From Sporosarcina luteola (GTDB lineage Bacteria > Bacillota > Bacilli > Bacillales_A > Planococcaceae), in assembly GCF_007991495.1 (NCBI RefSeq), contig NZ_BJYL01000016.1:107648-171647 (forward strand): a stretch of DNA of 64,000 bases. The letters run 5' to 3'. Positions within the stretch are counted from its first letter, which is position 1; every line of letters begins with the position of its first letter. This document shows, in pieces, positions 8,065-15,538 of the stretch. The translations under genes and the position numbers were made by a program. A model generated the notes under the pieces. That model was not told where the DNA came from, ran no database searches, and saw only the letters and a list, made by a program, of their open reading frames with translations.

Positions 8065-9297
8065 TCAATCAATCATTTCTGCCCAACGGTTGGATTCCAA
8101 TGAAAATCTGCTTAGTTCCTCTTTCGTAACGCCTAATTGATTGCCAAGTTGATTGATCCGCTCCCAGTCGAACCGTTCGGTGGCAACGGCCAGGTCGAGA
8201 TAGGGTCTCATGCTTGTTCGCTTGCCTATTAACGTCTTCGCTACTTCTTCGGACAAGGGGAACTTCGGCAGAATGTCTTCCCATTTTTGCTTCAAGATGA
8301 CGTCGAGCAAAGAAAACAGGCCGACAAAGAAGTATTCATCACTATTCGGGCGGCCCGTATGGATGGCGACAAGCTCACACATTTTTGCCCGGGTCATGGA
8401 AAAGGACACTAAAGCCTTAACCCGCCCGTTTGATGTACTGTCACTTATTTCCTGAAGCATCAATATGCGCAGCCATTTCCGCAATTCACGCATTCCGATG
8501 AGCACGATTGCCTGTTTCACAGAACTGACGCTTTTCGGAACGCCGAAATGCATCGTATTGATGAGTCGCAGCAGTTTGTATGTAAGTGAGATGTCATGAA
8601 GGATCAGCTGTGCGATTTCATCGATGTTTGGGTCGTCTTCATTCAGCTTGCCAATGACTTGCATATGTAAATTCAAATTCGATGGAATTTCAATGCCTTT
8701 TATAATTTCAGGCTTGGCAAAGAAGTAACCTTGGAATAGATCGTATCCACTTTTGATTGCTGATTTGAACTGTGCTTCTGTCTCGATTTTTTCCGCGAGC
8801 ATTGTAATATGCGGATATTCTTTAATGAACGATTCGATTGTCCGTCTTCCCTCTTCATCGACCGCCAGGAAGTCCACTTTTACGTAATCGATCAGATTAA
8901 ACAGTTCAGTATGTATGGCGTATTGGTCCTGCAGGATGAAGTCATCGAGAGCAAGTTGGAATCCCGCCTCTTTAATCTCCCGAATTCTACTGATCAAAGC
9001 CGGCGTAATTTCGACGTTCTCTAAAATTTCAACGACGACACAATTAGGCGTCAGGCTCGAAAAAATGTCCTTTGTAAGCAATTCTCCCGAAAAATTGACG
9101 AAGGACTTTGATGATCCTGAGACTTTGTCGATGCCGATCGACAGGAACGTGTTGATGAGCAATTGGATTGTAGCCCGTGATGGGTCGATATCCGGGAAGC
9201 TATTTTTTTCGCTATTGCGATACAGCAACTCGTACCCGAAAATCCGCCCTTCCCTATCCAATATTGGCTGCCTGCCTACGAATATATGAAACTCCAT
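8065..9297 (-). CDS. EAL/HDOD protein of the YuxH type
   Basis: A protein of 410 residues. The N-terminal EAL-like domain (about 1-200) has GYELLYRN where active phosphodiesterases have an EAL triad, so it is probably catalytically dead although FQGYFFAKP is retained. The C-terminal HDOD domain (about 205-400) contains LLRLINTMHFGVPKSVSSVKQA. Such proteins act in c-di-GMP-linked signalling, probably as binding or scaffold proteins. ATG at 9297 is chosen because GAGGTGGGG lies just upstream; the in-frame TTG at 9312 overlaps that site. A single-gene unit, divergent from the enoyl-CoA hydratase. Confidence 0.92.
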   Translation of the reverse strand: MEFHIFVGRQPILDREGRIFGYELLYRNSEKNSFPDIDPSRATIQLLINTFLSIGIDKVSGSSKSFVNFSGELLTKDIFSSLTPNCVVVEILENVEITPALISRIREIKEAGFQLALDDFILQDQYAIHTELFNLIDYVKVDFLAVDEEGRRTIESFIKEYPHITMLAEKIETEAQFKSAIKSGYDLFQGYFFAKPEIIKGIEIPSNLNLHMQVIGKLNEDDPNIDEIAQLILHDISLTYKLLRLINTMHFGVPKSVSSVKQAIVLIGMRELRKWLRILMLQEISDSTSNGRVKALVSFSMTRAKMCELVAIHTGRPNSDEYFFVGLFSLLDVILKQKWEDILPKFPLSEEVAKTLIGKRTSMRPYLDLAVATERFDWERINQLGNQLGVTKEELSRFSLESNRWAEMID

Positions 9298-9432
9298 TTC
9301 CCCACCTCGCAATGCTTCGAGTATACCAAAATTAGTTCAGTTTTACTAATAATTTTCTAACTATTTTCATAGCGATAAGTTTGGAAAAGTGATAAGTTTA
9401 TAATAAGTCGAGGCAAAAATGGGGGTACTGAA

Positions 9433-10209
9433 ATGGAAACGTTACTATTTGAACAAGAGGGGCATGTTGCGCGGGTTACGCTTCACCGACCGGATGCGAT
9501 GAACGCATTCAATTACGATCTGTTGGCGGAGCTCGGAATGGTCGTTGAATCGATCCGTATCAATCCCGCTATCCGGGTCGTCATTTTTACAGGTTCGGGA
9601 GACCGCGCGTTCAGTGTGGGAGCTGATTTGAAAGAACGTAAGCTGCTGACGGACGAGCAGGTGAAACGGAATATTTATAAAATCGGCGAAGTGTTTACGA
9701 TGATTGAGAACTTGCCGCAGCCGACGATCGCGGTATTGAATGGCTATGCATTCGGCGGTGGGATGGAACTAGCGCTTGCTTGCGATTTCCGCTTCGCAGT
9801 CGATACGGCCGTCATGGGGTTGACGGAAACGGGGCTTGCGATCATACCAGGTGCCGGCGGGACACAGCGTTTGCCAAGGCTCATTGGAGAAGCGAAAGCG
9901 TTGGAGCTTATTTTGACGGCGAGAAGATTGGATGCAAAGTCTGCTTTGCAATATGGAATTTTGACAAATATCGCAGTTGCTGCGGATTTGCAGGAAATGG
10001 TGGATCGCTTCACAGGTGAGCTGCTTGGGAACGGGCCAATCGCATTGCAACAAGCGAAGTTTGCGATCAAGCACGGCATGAATGCCGATTTGCAGACTGG
10101 GCTTGCGATTGAACGGAAGGCGTATGAGATAACGATTCCGACGGAAGACCGGTTGGAGGCGCTTACTGCGTTTGCGGAGAAGCGGAAACCTGCGTTTAAA
10201 GGGAAATAA
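9433..10209 (+). CDS. Enoyl-CoA hydratase/isomerase, methylglutaconyl-CoA hydratase-like
   Basis: A 258-residue crotonase fold: oxyanion-hole segment FSVGADLKER (about 56-65) and catalytic region GYAFGGGMELALACDFR then GLTETGLAIIPGAGGTQRLPR (about 104-152), with Glu at the two usual positions. The second block resembles AUH/LiuC-type methylglutaconyl-CoA hydratases of leucine breakdown more than FadB, but the substrate cannot be fixed from sequence alone. ATG at 9433 follows GGGG by 7 bp. It stands alone, without other leucine or beta-oxidation genes beside it. Confidence 0.93.
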   Translation: METLLFEQEGHVARVTLHRPDAMNAFNYDLLAELGMVVESIRINPAIRVVIFTGSGDRAFSVGADLKERKLLTDEQVKRNIYKIGEVFTMIENLPQPTIAVLNGYAFGGGMELALACDFRFAVDTAVMGLTETGLAIIPGAGGTQRLPRLIGEAKALELILTARRLDAKSALQYGILTNIAVAADLQEMVDRFTGELLGNGPIALQQAKFAIKHGMNADLQTGLAIERKAYEITIPTEDRLEALTAFAEKRKPAFKGK

Positions 10210-10213
10210 ATAG

Positions 10214-10257
10214 GTGCCTGCCACCCAAACAATTTTGAATTGTTGGGTGGCAGGCAC
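10214..10257. repeat. Long hairpin with GTGCCTGCCACCCAA arms
   Basis: 15-bp perfect inverted arms (10214-10228 and 10243-10257) with an inner CAATT/AATTG pair, 4 bp after the enoyl-CoA hydratase stop codon. There is no strong T tract. It could be a terminator for either convergent gene or a copy of the GTGCCTG-type hairpin element that I recall from other Bacillales genomes. Confidence 0.75.
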
Positions 10258-10266
10258 AGTAAAAAT

Positions 10267-10674
10267 TCAAAGGCGGTCTGTTGTGAAATTCCTGCGGTGT
10301 GTTACTTGCTTAGAGACTTGCCATGACGTGATTAACTGAACGGTCATTTCTTCGATGTGGTCGAGCAGGTCGCTTGTTTTGGTCATTTGCGTTTGGACAA
10401 GGCTTTGGTTCATGTGAAGGTAGATGGCCATGAGTCTGCCGCTTTGTTCGGTTTCGTGGTCGGTTGTGGCCATGAGTTCGAATAGGAAGTCTTGCGCTTT
10501 CTTGAGTGTACGGTCACGTTCGGCGGTGTCCCCTTCAGCGATGGCTTTGTTGCATTGCTGGATATTTTTTTGAAGTTCGCCTAGCAGTAGGAGGACGTAT
10601 TCCATCATGGATAGTGTGGATGCGCTTGCTTCTTTGTAGATTTGGATGGCTTTTTCGATGTCTACGGTTGTCAA
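10267..10674 (-). CDS. fliS: FliS-like flagellin chaperone
   Basis: A 135-residue helical protein that ends ...HMNQSLVQTQMTKTSDLLDHIEEM..LITSWQ, matching the FliS pattern (KAQDFLFELMATTD, then an LxxM/N bundle and a terminal ..W). The N-terminal LYxGAI motif of typical FliS is weak (MMEYVLLLLGEL). Start: TTG at 10674 with GGAGGG 7 bp upstream. Longer in-frame starts would lie at or before the predicted SigmaD transcription start. It is divergent from the flagellin gene, so it probably serves that flagellin. Divergent copy rather than the usual fliD-fliS operon member. Confidence 0.75.
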   Translation of the reverse strand: MTTVDIEKAIQIYKEASASTLSMMEYVLLLLGELQKNIQQCNKAIAEGDTAERDRTLKKAQDFLFELMATTDHETEQSGRLMAIYLHMNQSLVQTQMTKTSDLLDHIEEMTVQLITSWQVSKQVTHRRNFTTDRL

Positions 10675-10703
10675 AGTGGTTCCCTCCGGTTGCATTTTCT
10701 TTA

Positions 10704-10730
10704 GTATCGGTTTTTTTCTGTTCATTTCAA
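10704..10730 (-). promoter_or_regulatory. Candidate SigmaD promoter for the FliS-like gene
   Basis: On the minus strand: TTGA (10730-10727), 15 bp, ACCGATAC (10711-10704). The -10 matches GCCGATAT at 6 of 8 positions and the spacing is right; the -35 is poor. It fits a short leader before the TTG start at 10674. Confidence 0.45.
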
Positions 10731-10747
10731 TTGTTTTTGACCGATAT
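10721..10747 (+). promoter_or_regulatory. Candidate SigmaD promoter for the divergent flagellin
   Basis: TTCA (10721-10724), 15 bp, ACCGATAT (10740-10747): a -10 with one mismatch to GCCGATAT and a weak -35. It overlaps the opposite promoter of the FliS-like gene. Confidence 0.5.
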
Positions 10748-10788
10748 ATAAATGGAGTGTTTCTGATTTTTAGATTTGGGGTGATGGA

Positions 10789-11616
10789 ATGCGGGTTCTT
10801 AGCCAGGAGCACATTACGTTTTCTACGAATCGGTCGCAGCGGAATACGAGCCAAATCGAGAAGAGTTTGGTGAAGCTTGGTTCTGGACTGAAGATTGCGA
10901 AGGGCAGCGATAATGCTTCGGGTCTTTCGATTTCGGAGACGATGCGGGCGCAGATCCGTGGAATTTCGCGGGCGCAGAGTAATATGCAGGACGGGTTGTC
11001 GGTGCTTGAGGCGTCGAATGAAGGGCTGAATAATGTGAACGGCCTTTTGCAGCGGGCGCGTGAGCTTGCGGTAATGAGTTCGAACGATACGATGACGGTG
11101 AATGATCGGGCTGCGAGTCAGGTGGAGCTTGAGAATTTGCTAGGCGCGGTCGACGATACGGCTTCGAAGCTTGAGTTCAATACGAAGAAGATTTTGAACG
11201 AGGATTCGTCCCTCATTTTGCAGGTCGGGGCCAATCCCGGACAGCAGATGAAGATCTCTTTAGTAGATGTAAGTGCAAAGGCGCTTGGGCTCCGTCAGGA
11301 TAACGGCGAGTATGCATCTTTGGAGATGCGGGATCTTGCGAATGAGTTGATCACGAAAATCGATAAAGCGATTGAGACAGTATCGGGTCATTTGACACGG
11401 GTCGGCTCGAATATGGAAGCGGTCGAGCATCATTTGACGAATGCGTTGGTGTTCGAAAATAACTTGTCGAAGTCGCTTTCATTGCTAGAGGATACGGATA
11501 TGGCGAAAGAAATGATGAACTTTGTTCAAATGGATATTCGTCAGCAAGGTGATCATTTGCTTGTTGGCCAAGTGAATCAGAATATCCATAGTGTAATGAC
11601 GTTGTTTTCCAAATGA
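10789..11616 (+). CDS. Divergent short flagellin
   Basis: A 275-residue flagellin with conserved D0/D1 parts only: N-terminal KSLVKLGSGLKIAKGSDNASGLSISETMRAQIRG and C-terminal DMAKEMMNFVQMDIRQQ. It lacks a D2/D3 insert. The termini differ from standard Hag: it starts MRVLSQEHITF rather than MRINHNIAALN and ends NIHSVMTLFSK rather than the usual ..SVLQLLR. It may be a minor or alternative filament subunit. GGGGTG precedes ATG at 10789. It pairs with the divergent FliS-like gene. The main hag gene, if separate, is outside the window. Confidence 0.9.
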   Translation: MRVLSQEHITFSTNRSQRNTSQIEKSLVKLGSGLKIAKGSDNASGLSISETMRAQIRGISRAQSNMQDGLSVLEASNEGLNNVNGLLQRARELAVMSSNDTMTVNDRAASQVELENLLGAVDDTASKLEFNTKKILNEDSSLILQVGANPGQQMKISLVDVSAKALGLRQDNGEYASLEMRDLANELITKIDKAIETVSGHLTRVGSNMEAVEHHLTNALVFENNLSKSLSLLEDTDMAKEMMNFVQMDIRQQGDHLLVGQVNQNIHSVMTLFSK

Positions 11617-11655
11617 AAAAGAGTAGGTACAGGTGCTTTCCTGTCCTACTCTTTT
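11616..11655. terminator. Bidirectional terminator between flagellin and comFB
   Basis: AAAAGAGTAGG ... CCTACTCTTTT with an inner ACAGG/CCTGT pairing. It starts at the flagellin stop codon and contains the comFB stop codon, so it serves both convergent genes. Confidence 0.85.
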
Positions 11656-11930
11656 GTTATGTTCTCGCATCTTGGTGATTCGGAGACGATGCGGGCTGCT
11701 TTGACGACTGTGGAGAGGATGTTCGTTGCGCCTTGGCGATCCGCTACGTGGCCTGCACGAATGTAAGGTCTATGTTTTTCGTTGACGATGTAATGTGGTT
11801 TCAGTTGGTTGAGTGAGATTGCCATGATGTCGTCTATGCAACGGTCGCAATCGCATGATAGGTGAAGCTCATTTTTATATTGATGCAGCACGTCCCGGAC
11901 GACTTCTTCCATTACGTTGTAGATTGTCAT
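11646..11930 (-). CDS. comFB: ComFB family late competence protein
   Basis: A 94-residue protein with the ComFB pattern: MTIYNVMEEVVRDVL, then CDCDRCIDDIMAISLNQLKPHYIV with the conserved cysteines. ComFB has no known essential role in transformation; related proteins in other phyla bind cyclic dinucleotides. Start at ATG 11930, with AAGGGG 9 bp upstream; the ATG two codons earlier is too close to that site. It is separated from comFA/comFC by about 5 kb, whereas in B. subtilis it is inside the comF operon. Confidence 0.88.
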   Translation of the reverse strand: MTIYNVMEEVVRDVLHQYKNELHLSCDCDRCIDDIMAISLNQLKPHYIVNEKHRPYIRAGHVADRQGATNILSTVVKAARIVSESPRCENITKE

Positions 11931-12103
11931 TTTCATGAACCCCTTGTGTATCAGTTCTACAGTCAGACTCCTAGTGGCCATTATAGCATTACAGATAGAG
12001 GTAATTCCAGTTTTTTCTGGTTTTTGGTATCCGTCAATTGTGGCCGTGCGTTTTTGGATTAATTCCCATGAAAAAAAGAAGGTGCGCGACCTTCTTTGGG
12101 TGT

Positions 12104-12742
12104 TTATGGTGCCAGGCCTTTCATAAGGAATTTGATCGTTTGTTCGATTTCCGCCTCTTCATTCCACTTCACGTTGAAGACGTACTTTGTGGCGAAGAAT
12201 CCTAAGAGAGTGGAGGCTGTGAGGCGTATGACGGTTGTTGGGGGCATTTTAGCAATTTGCCCTTTTATTTGGTAATGCTCGATGATTTGAATGTAGCGGT
12301 TGAGCACTTTTTTTCCGACGTGTTCGATGAATTGCTGCCGTAATTCTTCGTGAAACGGGATTTCCTGCAGGAAGATTTGAATGACTTTCAAATTTTTTTC
12401 TAGGAATTCCTGACGGTTTTTTATCATCGCCCAAAGGAATTCTTCGTAGTGATCGAAGTCTTTGTCGAGTACTTTATTCAAATCTTTAATGATGATAGGG
12501 CCGATCATTTTGACCATTAGCGGCGAGACGACGGAAAGGAGCAGATCCTTTTTCGTTTTGTAATGACGGAAGATAGTACCTTCTGCAACACCCGCTTTTT
12601 TGGCGATTTCGTTTGTCGACGTGGCGGCGAAGCCCTTTTCCGCAAACATTTCGGTGGCGGCTATGAGTATTTGTCTCTGTTTGTCTGTCAGTTTTTCATC
12701 TTCCTGCAGCATTTCTTCGAGTAGATGGTTTTGTTCTGTCAT
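12104..12742 (-). CDS. TetR family repressor of the adjacent ABC-2 exporter
   Basis: A 212-residue protein with an N-terminal TetR HTH (RQILIAATEMFAEKGF, then TSTNEIAKKAGVAEGTIFRHYKTK; about 22-65) and a helical ligand domain. AAGGAG lies 6 bp before ATG 12742. It follows the permease gene by 10 bp, so ATPase, permease and repressor form one operon. The likely targets are the two 18-bp palindromes around the operon promoter (14531-14596), which implies autoregulation. The ligand is unknown. Confidence 0.94.
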   Translation of the reverse strand: MTEQNHLLEEMLQEDEKLTDKQRQILIAATEMFAEKGFAATSTNEIAKKAGVAEGTIFRHYKTKKDLLLSVVSPLMVKMIGPIIIKDLNKVLDKDFDHYEEFLWAMIKNRQEFLEKNLKVIQIFLQEIPFHEELRQQFIEHVGKKVLNRYIQIIEHYQIKGQIAKMPPTTVIRLTASTLLGFFATKYVFNVKWNEEAEIEQTIKFLMKGLAP

Positions 12743-12752
12743 GATGGTCTCC

Positions 12753-13781
12753 TTATATTTTGCGATATTTCCGTAGGACCAAAATATTGATGGCAATGAA
12801 CAGCAGGCAAAATGCTAAAAGCACAAGTACATTCGGATAGATGGCTTCCCATCCGGCACCTCTCACCATGACATCGCGCAATGCTTCGGCTGCGTAATAG
12901 AGCGGCGTCAAGTAACTGATCCAACTCAGCCATTCGGCAACCGTTTCCAAATTGAACAAGCCTGAGAAGAACACTTGCGGTACGACGACGATTGGGATGA
13001 ATTGCATCATTTGCAGTTCGTTATGTGCGAATGATGAGAGTAGGATGCCGAGTGTAAGTGCAGTTAGCGCCAAGATGAGGATGATGAGGAGCACATAAAT
13101 GAAGGCCCCTTCCATCACCATGTCCAGTACGAAAATTGCATAAGCTGTTATTATTGTAGACTGGATCATCGTGAAAAGTCCAAACCCGATGACGTATCCA
13201 GCGATGATTTCCCATTTGCGCAGCGAGCTAGCGAGCAGTCGTTCGAGCGTGCCGGTCGTCCGTTCACGTAGGAATGAAACGCCCGCGATCAGGAAAACGA
13301 AGAAGAATACGAAAAATCCGAGTAATACGGGTCCAAAATAATCGAATTGCCCCATGTCGCTTGAGCCGTGTAAATAGTCAATCTGCAATTCCGGCAGTTC
13401 GACTGCTTGAGGTGGCTTCGGTAAGGCGTTTTGAAGCCATTTCATCGTTGCGCCTGTGATGCTCGGATCGCTTCCTTCGAGGACGATGGACGGATTGTTG
13501 CCTTCAAATTTTAAATAGCCATCAAGCTCCTGTGAATTGAGTTTTTCCATCGCTTCGGTTTCGCTTTTGAAAGTCGTCACTTCTGCTCCATCGGTATCGA
13601 TTTGAGCCGTAATCATTTCCGGCACGTCGACAAATCCGATTTTCGGGATGTAGTCATTTCCGTTAAAGACGAAGTAAAGCATCGTCAGCACTAGAATCGG
13701 TGCGAAGATGAGCAGCCCGATTGTCCGTTTGTCTCGGACGAGTTGCCGCAGAATTCGTTTCACTAATGCCATCACTCTCAT
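12753..13781 (-). CDS. ABC-2 type exporter permease
   Basis: A 342-residue membrane protein. One TM helix lies at about 20-40, then an extracytoplasmic domain (about 45-155), then five TM helices (about 160-335) with the ABC-2 motif FLRERTTGTLERLLASSLRKWEII (about 170-193). This is the YhfI/DrrB-like ABC-2 exporter layout. It probably exports a lipophilic compound or drug with the ATPase next door. Overlaps the ATPase stop codon by 4 bp, indicating translational coupling. Confidence 0.93.
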   Translation of the reverse strand: MRVMALVKRILRQLVRDKRTIGLLIFAPILVLTMLYFVFNGNDYIPKIGFVDVPEMITAQIDTDGAEVTTFKSETEAMEKLNSQELDGYLKFEGNNPSIVLEGSDPSITGATMKWLQNALPKPPQAVELPELQIDYLHGSSDMGQFDYFGPVLLGFFVFFFVFLIAGVSFLRERTTGTLERLLASSLRKWEIIAGYVIGFGLFTMIQSTIITAYAIFVLDMVMEGAFIYVLLIILILALTALTLGILLSSFAHNELQMMQFIPIVVVPQVFFSGLFNLETVAEWLSWISYLTPLYYAAEALRDVMVRGAGWEAIYPNVLVLLAFCLLFIAINILVLRKYRKI

Positions 13782-14509
13782 TGTTCTGCACCTCCAAAGG
13801 CTAGAAATGCTTCCTCGATAGTCGAAGCATTCGTCTGTTCTTTTAATTCTTTTGGAGTGCCGACCGCGATTAATTTACCGTCACGAATGAGTCCCAGCCT
13901 ATCGCATTTATCGGCTTCATCCATCACATGTGTTGTAACGATAAGCGTCTTTCCTTGCGTCTTTAAGTCTGTGAATGCTTTCCAAATGCTTTTTCGCAGG
14001 ACGGGATCAATTCCGACGGTCGGTTCATCAAGGATGAGCAATTCAGGTTCGTGAAGAAGTGCGATTGCGAGTGACAGTCTTCTTTTCATTCCCCCGGAGT
14101 AATTCGTTACGAGTTTTGTGGTGTCTCCTGAAAGCTGGACGAGTTCCATCACTTCATTGATGCGCTGCGCTTGTTTTTGTCCTTTTAACCCGTACAGTTC
14201 AGAGAAGAATTGGAGATTCTCCTTCGCTGACAAGTCCTCATATAAGGCATCGGATTGCGCCATATAGCCGATTCGTTTGATAAGCTGCAGTGAAGGCATC
14301 TTTTGTTGGAATAAAAAATTCTCTCCTTCCGTGGGTTCATCAAGTCCGGCTAGCTCTTTTACTAACGTCGTCTTTCCAGCGCCGGACGGTCCAAGCAATC
14401 CGAAAATTTCTCCCTCGTACATTTCCAAGTTGATGTTTTGCAAGACTGGGTGCTTGCCGAAGCTTTTAGAGACGTTGCGGATGGAGACACATACTTCGCT
14501 ATTATTCAT
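13778..14509 (-). CDS. ABC exporter ATPase subunit
   Basis: A 243-residue nucleotide-binding protein with Walker A GLLGPSGAGKTTL (about 36-48), Q-loop AQSD, signature NYSGGMKRRLSLA, Walker B LLILDEPTVGIDP and H-loop VTTHVMDEA. It is the drug-exporter (DrrA-type) class. ATG at 14509 has AGAGGTGG 5 bp upstream; the in-frame GTG at 14518 lies in that site. It is the first gene of the operon regulated from the 14551-14579 promoter. Confidence 0.96.
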   Translation of the reverse strand: MNNSEVCVSIRNVSKSFGKHPVLQNINLEMYEGEIFGLLGPSGAGKTTLVKELAGLDEPTEGENFLFQQKMPSLQLIKRIGYMAQSDALYEDLSAKENLQFFSELYGLKGQKQAQRINEVMELVQLSGDTTKLVTNYSGGMKRRLSLAIALLHEPELLILDEPTVGIDPVLRKSIWKAFTDLKTQGKTLIVTTHVMDEADKCDRLGLIRDGKLIAVGTPKELKEQTNASTIEEAFLAFGGAEQ

Positions 14510-14530
14510 GTTGACCACCTCTTTATCAGG

Positions 14531-14548
14531 AGTGAGTGATTACTCACT
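14531..14548. promoter_or_regulatory. TetR operator, downstream copy
   Basis: AGTGAGTGATTACTCACT, a near-perfect palindrome just past the -10 box of the exporter operon, towards the gene. Its reverse complement equals the second site at 14579-14596. Probable target of the TetR protein encoded at 12104-12742. Confidence 0.8.
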
Positions 14549-14550
14549 TT

Positions 14551-14579
14551 ATATTAATCTATAAGGTGTGATTTGTAAA
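14551..14579 (-). promoter_or_regulatory. SigmaA promoter of the TetR-regulated exporter operon
   Basis: On the minus strand: TTTACA (14579-14574), 17-bp spacer, TAATAT (14556-14551). Good match and ideal spacing. It is bracketed by two palindromic operators, one overlapping the -35 edge and one just past the -10. Confidence 0.85.
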
Positions 14580-14596
14580 GTGAGTAATCACTCACT
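14579..14596. promoter_or_regulatory. TetR operator, upstream copy
   Basis: AGTGAGTAATCACTCACT, an 18-bp palindrome touching the -35 box. The centre-to-centre distance to the other operator is 48 bp, allowing two dimers that clamp the promoter. Confidence 0.8.
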
Positions 14597-14599
14597 CAT

Positions 14600-14944
14600 G
14601 ACGCAAGCAAATCCGCGAGCAACACAAGCAGCAAATTCAAGTGCAATACAACCAATGATATGCGCAATGCAAGCAAAGTCCTATGCTCCACAACCAATAA
14701 TATGCGCAACGCAAGCAAAGTCCTATGCTACACAACCAATAATATGCGCAACGCAAGCAAAGTCCTACGCTACACAACCAATGATATGCGCAACGCAAGC
14801 AAAGTCCTACGCTACACAACCAATGATATGTGCAACGCAAGCAAAGTCCTACGCTACACAACCAATGATATGCGCAACGCAAGCAAAGTCCTACGCTACA
14901 CAACCAATAATATGTGCAACGCAAGTAAAGTCCTACGCTACACA
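14600..14944. repeat. Array C: 42-bp units built of two 21-bp half-units
   Basis: ACAACCAAT recurs at 14648, 14690, 14732, 14774, 14816, 14858 and 14900, and ACAA again at 14942: exactly 42 bp each time. Each 42-mer is two related 21-bp halves; on the minus strand their cores are TGCGTTGC and TGTGTAGC. The first 48 bp (from 14600) hold more divergent half-units. Open frames in both directions are a by-product of the multiple-of-three period. It lies past the terminator of the acetyltransferase gene. Confidence 0.92.
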
Positions 14945-14974
14945 AAAAAAAAGAGAGGGGACCCCCCCCTCTTA
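14944..14974 (-). terminator. Terminator of the acetyltransferase gene
   Basis: On the minus strand, AAGAGGGGG...CCCCTCTC followed by nine T. It overlaps the stop codon of the acetyltransferase gene. Confidence 0.85.
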
Positions 14975-15520
14975 ATTCTCTGCCTTATGCAATTCCCATT
15001 CCTCGCGCAGCATGCCCATCCGGATGGAGTCGTAGTAAACGCCGTTCCAGTAGCGGACTTTGCGGATGCGGGCTTCCATCGTCATGCCGAGTTTTTCGGC
15101 GACGCGGATCATCCGCTCGTTTCCGGACCATGTTGTGAGGCCGACGCGGACGAGCGGCATTTCGTTGAATAGATGATTGATCCACATGGTGAGCGCCTTT
15201 GTTCCGTAGCCGCCGCTCCAATATTTCGGCTCGTAAATAAGGATGCCCATTTCGAGCCAAAGGGACGGCTGATGCTCCCAATAATAACTCACCATACCGA
15301 TAATTTCGCCGTCCACTTCGATGCCCCAGTAGTCGTCCTGCGCAACAACTTTGTCTTTTCGTTCAAGAAACGCTTCGTATGTCATCGTGTTATGTGGATA
15401 ATAAGGTGCGTCCCATTTCTTCCATTCAGGATTTTCCTGTTTGAATGTCATTTCCCACATACGCTGTAAATCTTCTTCTTTGATTGGCCTGATAGTCACG
15501 CCTTCTAGTGTATATGTCAA
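14972..15520 (-). CDS. GNAT family N-acetyltransferase (RimJ/RimL-like)
   Basis: A 182-residue GNAT protein: IRPIKEEDLQRMWEM at the start, acetyl-CoA-binding segment EPKYWSGGYGTKALTMWINHLF (about 97-118) and the NERMIRVAEKLGMTMEARIRK block typical of RimJ/RimL-like enzymes. The acceptor is unknown. The start is TTG at 15520 with AGGAGG 7 bp upstream; no ATG is better placed. It follows the S9 peptidase gene by 18 bp on the same strand, so both may be co-transcribed. Confidence 0.93.
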   Translation of the reverse strand: MTYTLEGVTIRPIKEEDLQRMWEMTFKQENPEWKKWDAPYYPHNTMTYEAFLERKDKVVAQDDYWGIEVDGEIIGMVSYYWEHQPSLWLEMGILIYEPKYWSGGYGTKALTMWINHLFNEMPLVRVGLTTWSGNERMIRVAEKLGMTMEARIRKVRYWNGVYYDSIRMGMLREEWELHKAEN

Positions 15521-15538
15521 AAAATTTCCTCCTGGCTC

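Noticed and set aside
14600..14944. CRISPR array
   Set aside because: Periods of 20-42 bp with varying tails inside short units; no 30-bp constant repeats with unique spacers and no cas genes.
14568..15172. Repeat ORFs (CATQAKSYATQPI, NASKVLRYTTNNM and CLRCAYHWLCSVG types)
   Set aside because: By-product of the 42-bp array C; open in several frames and lacking start signals.
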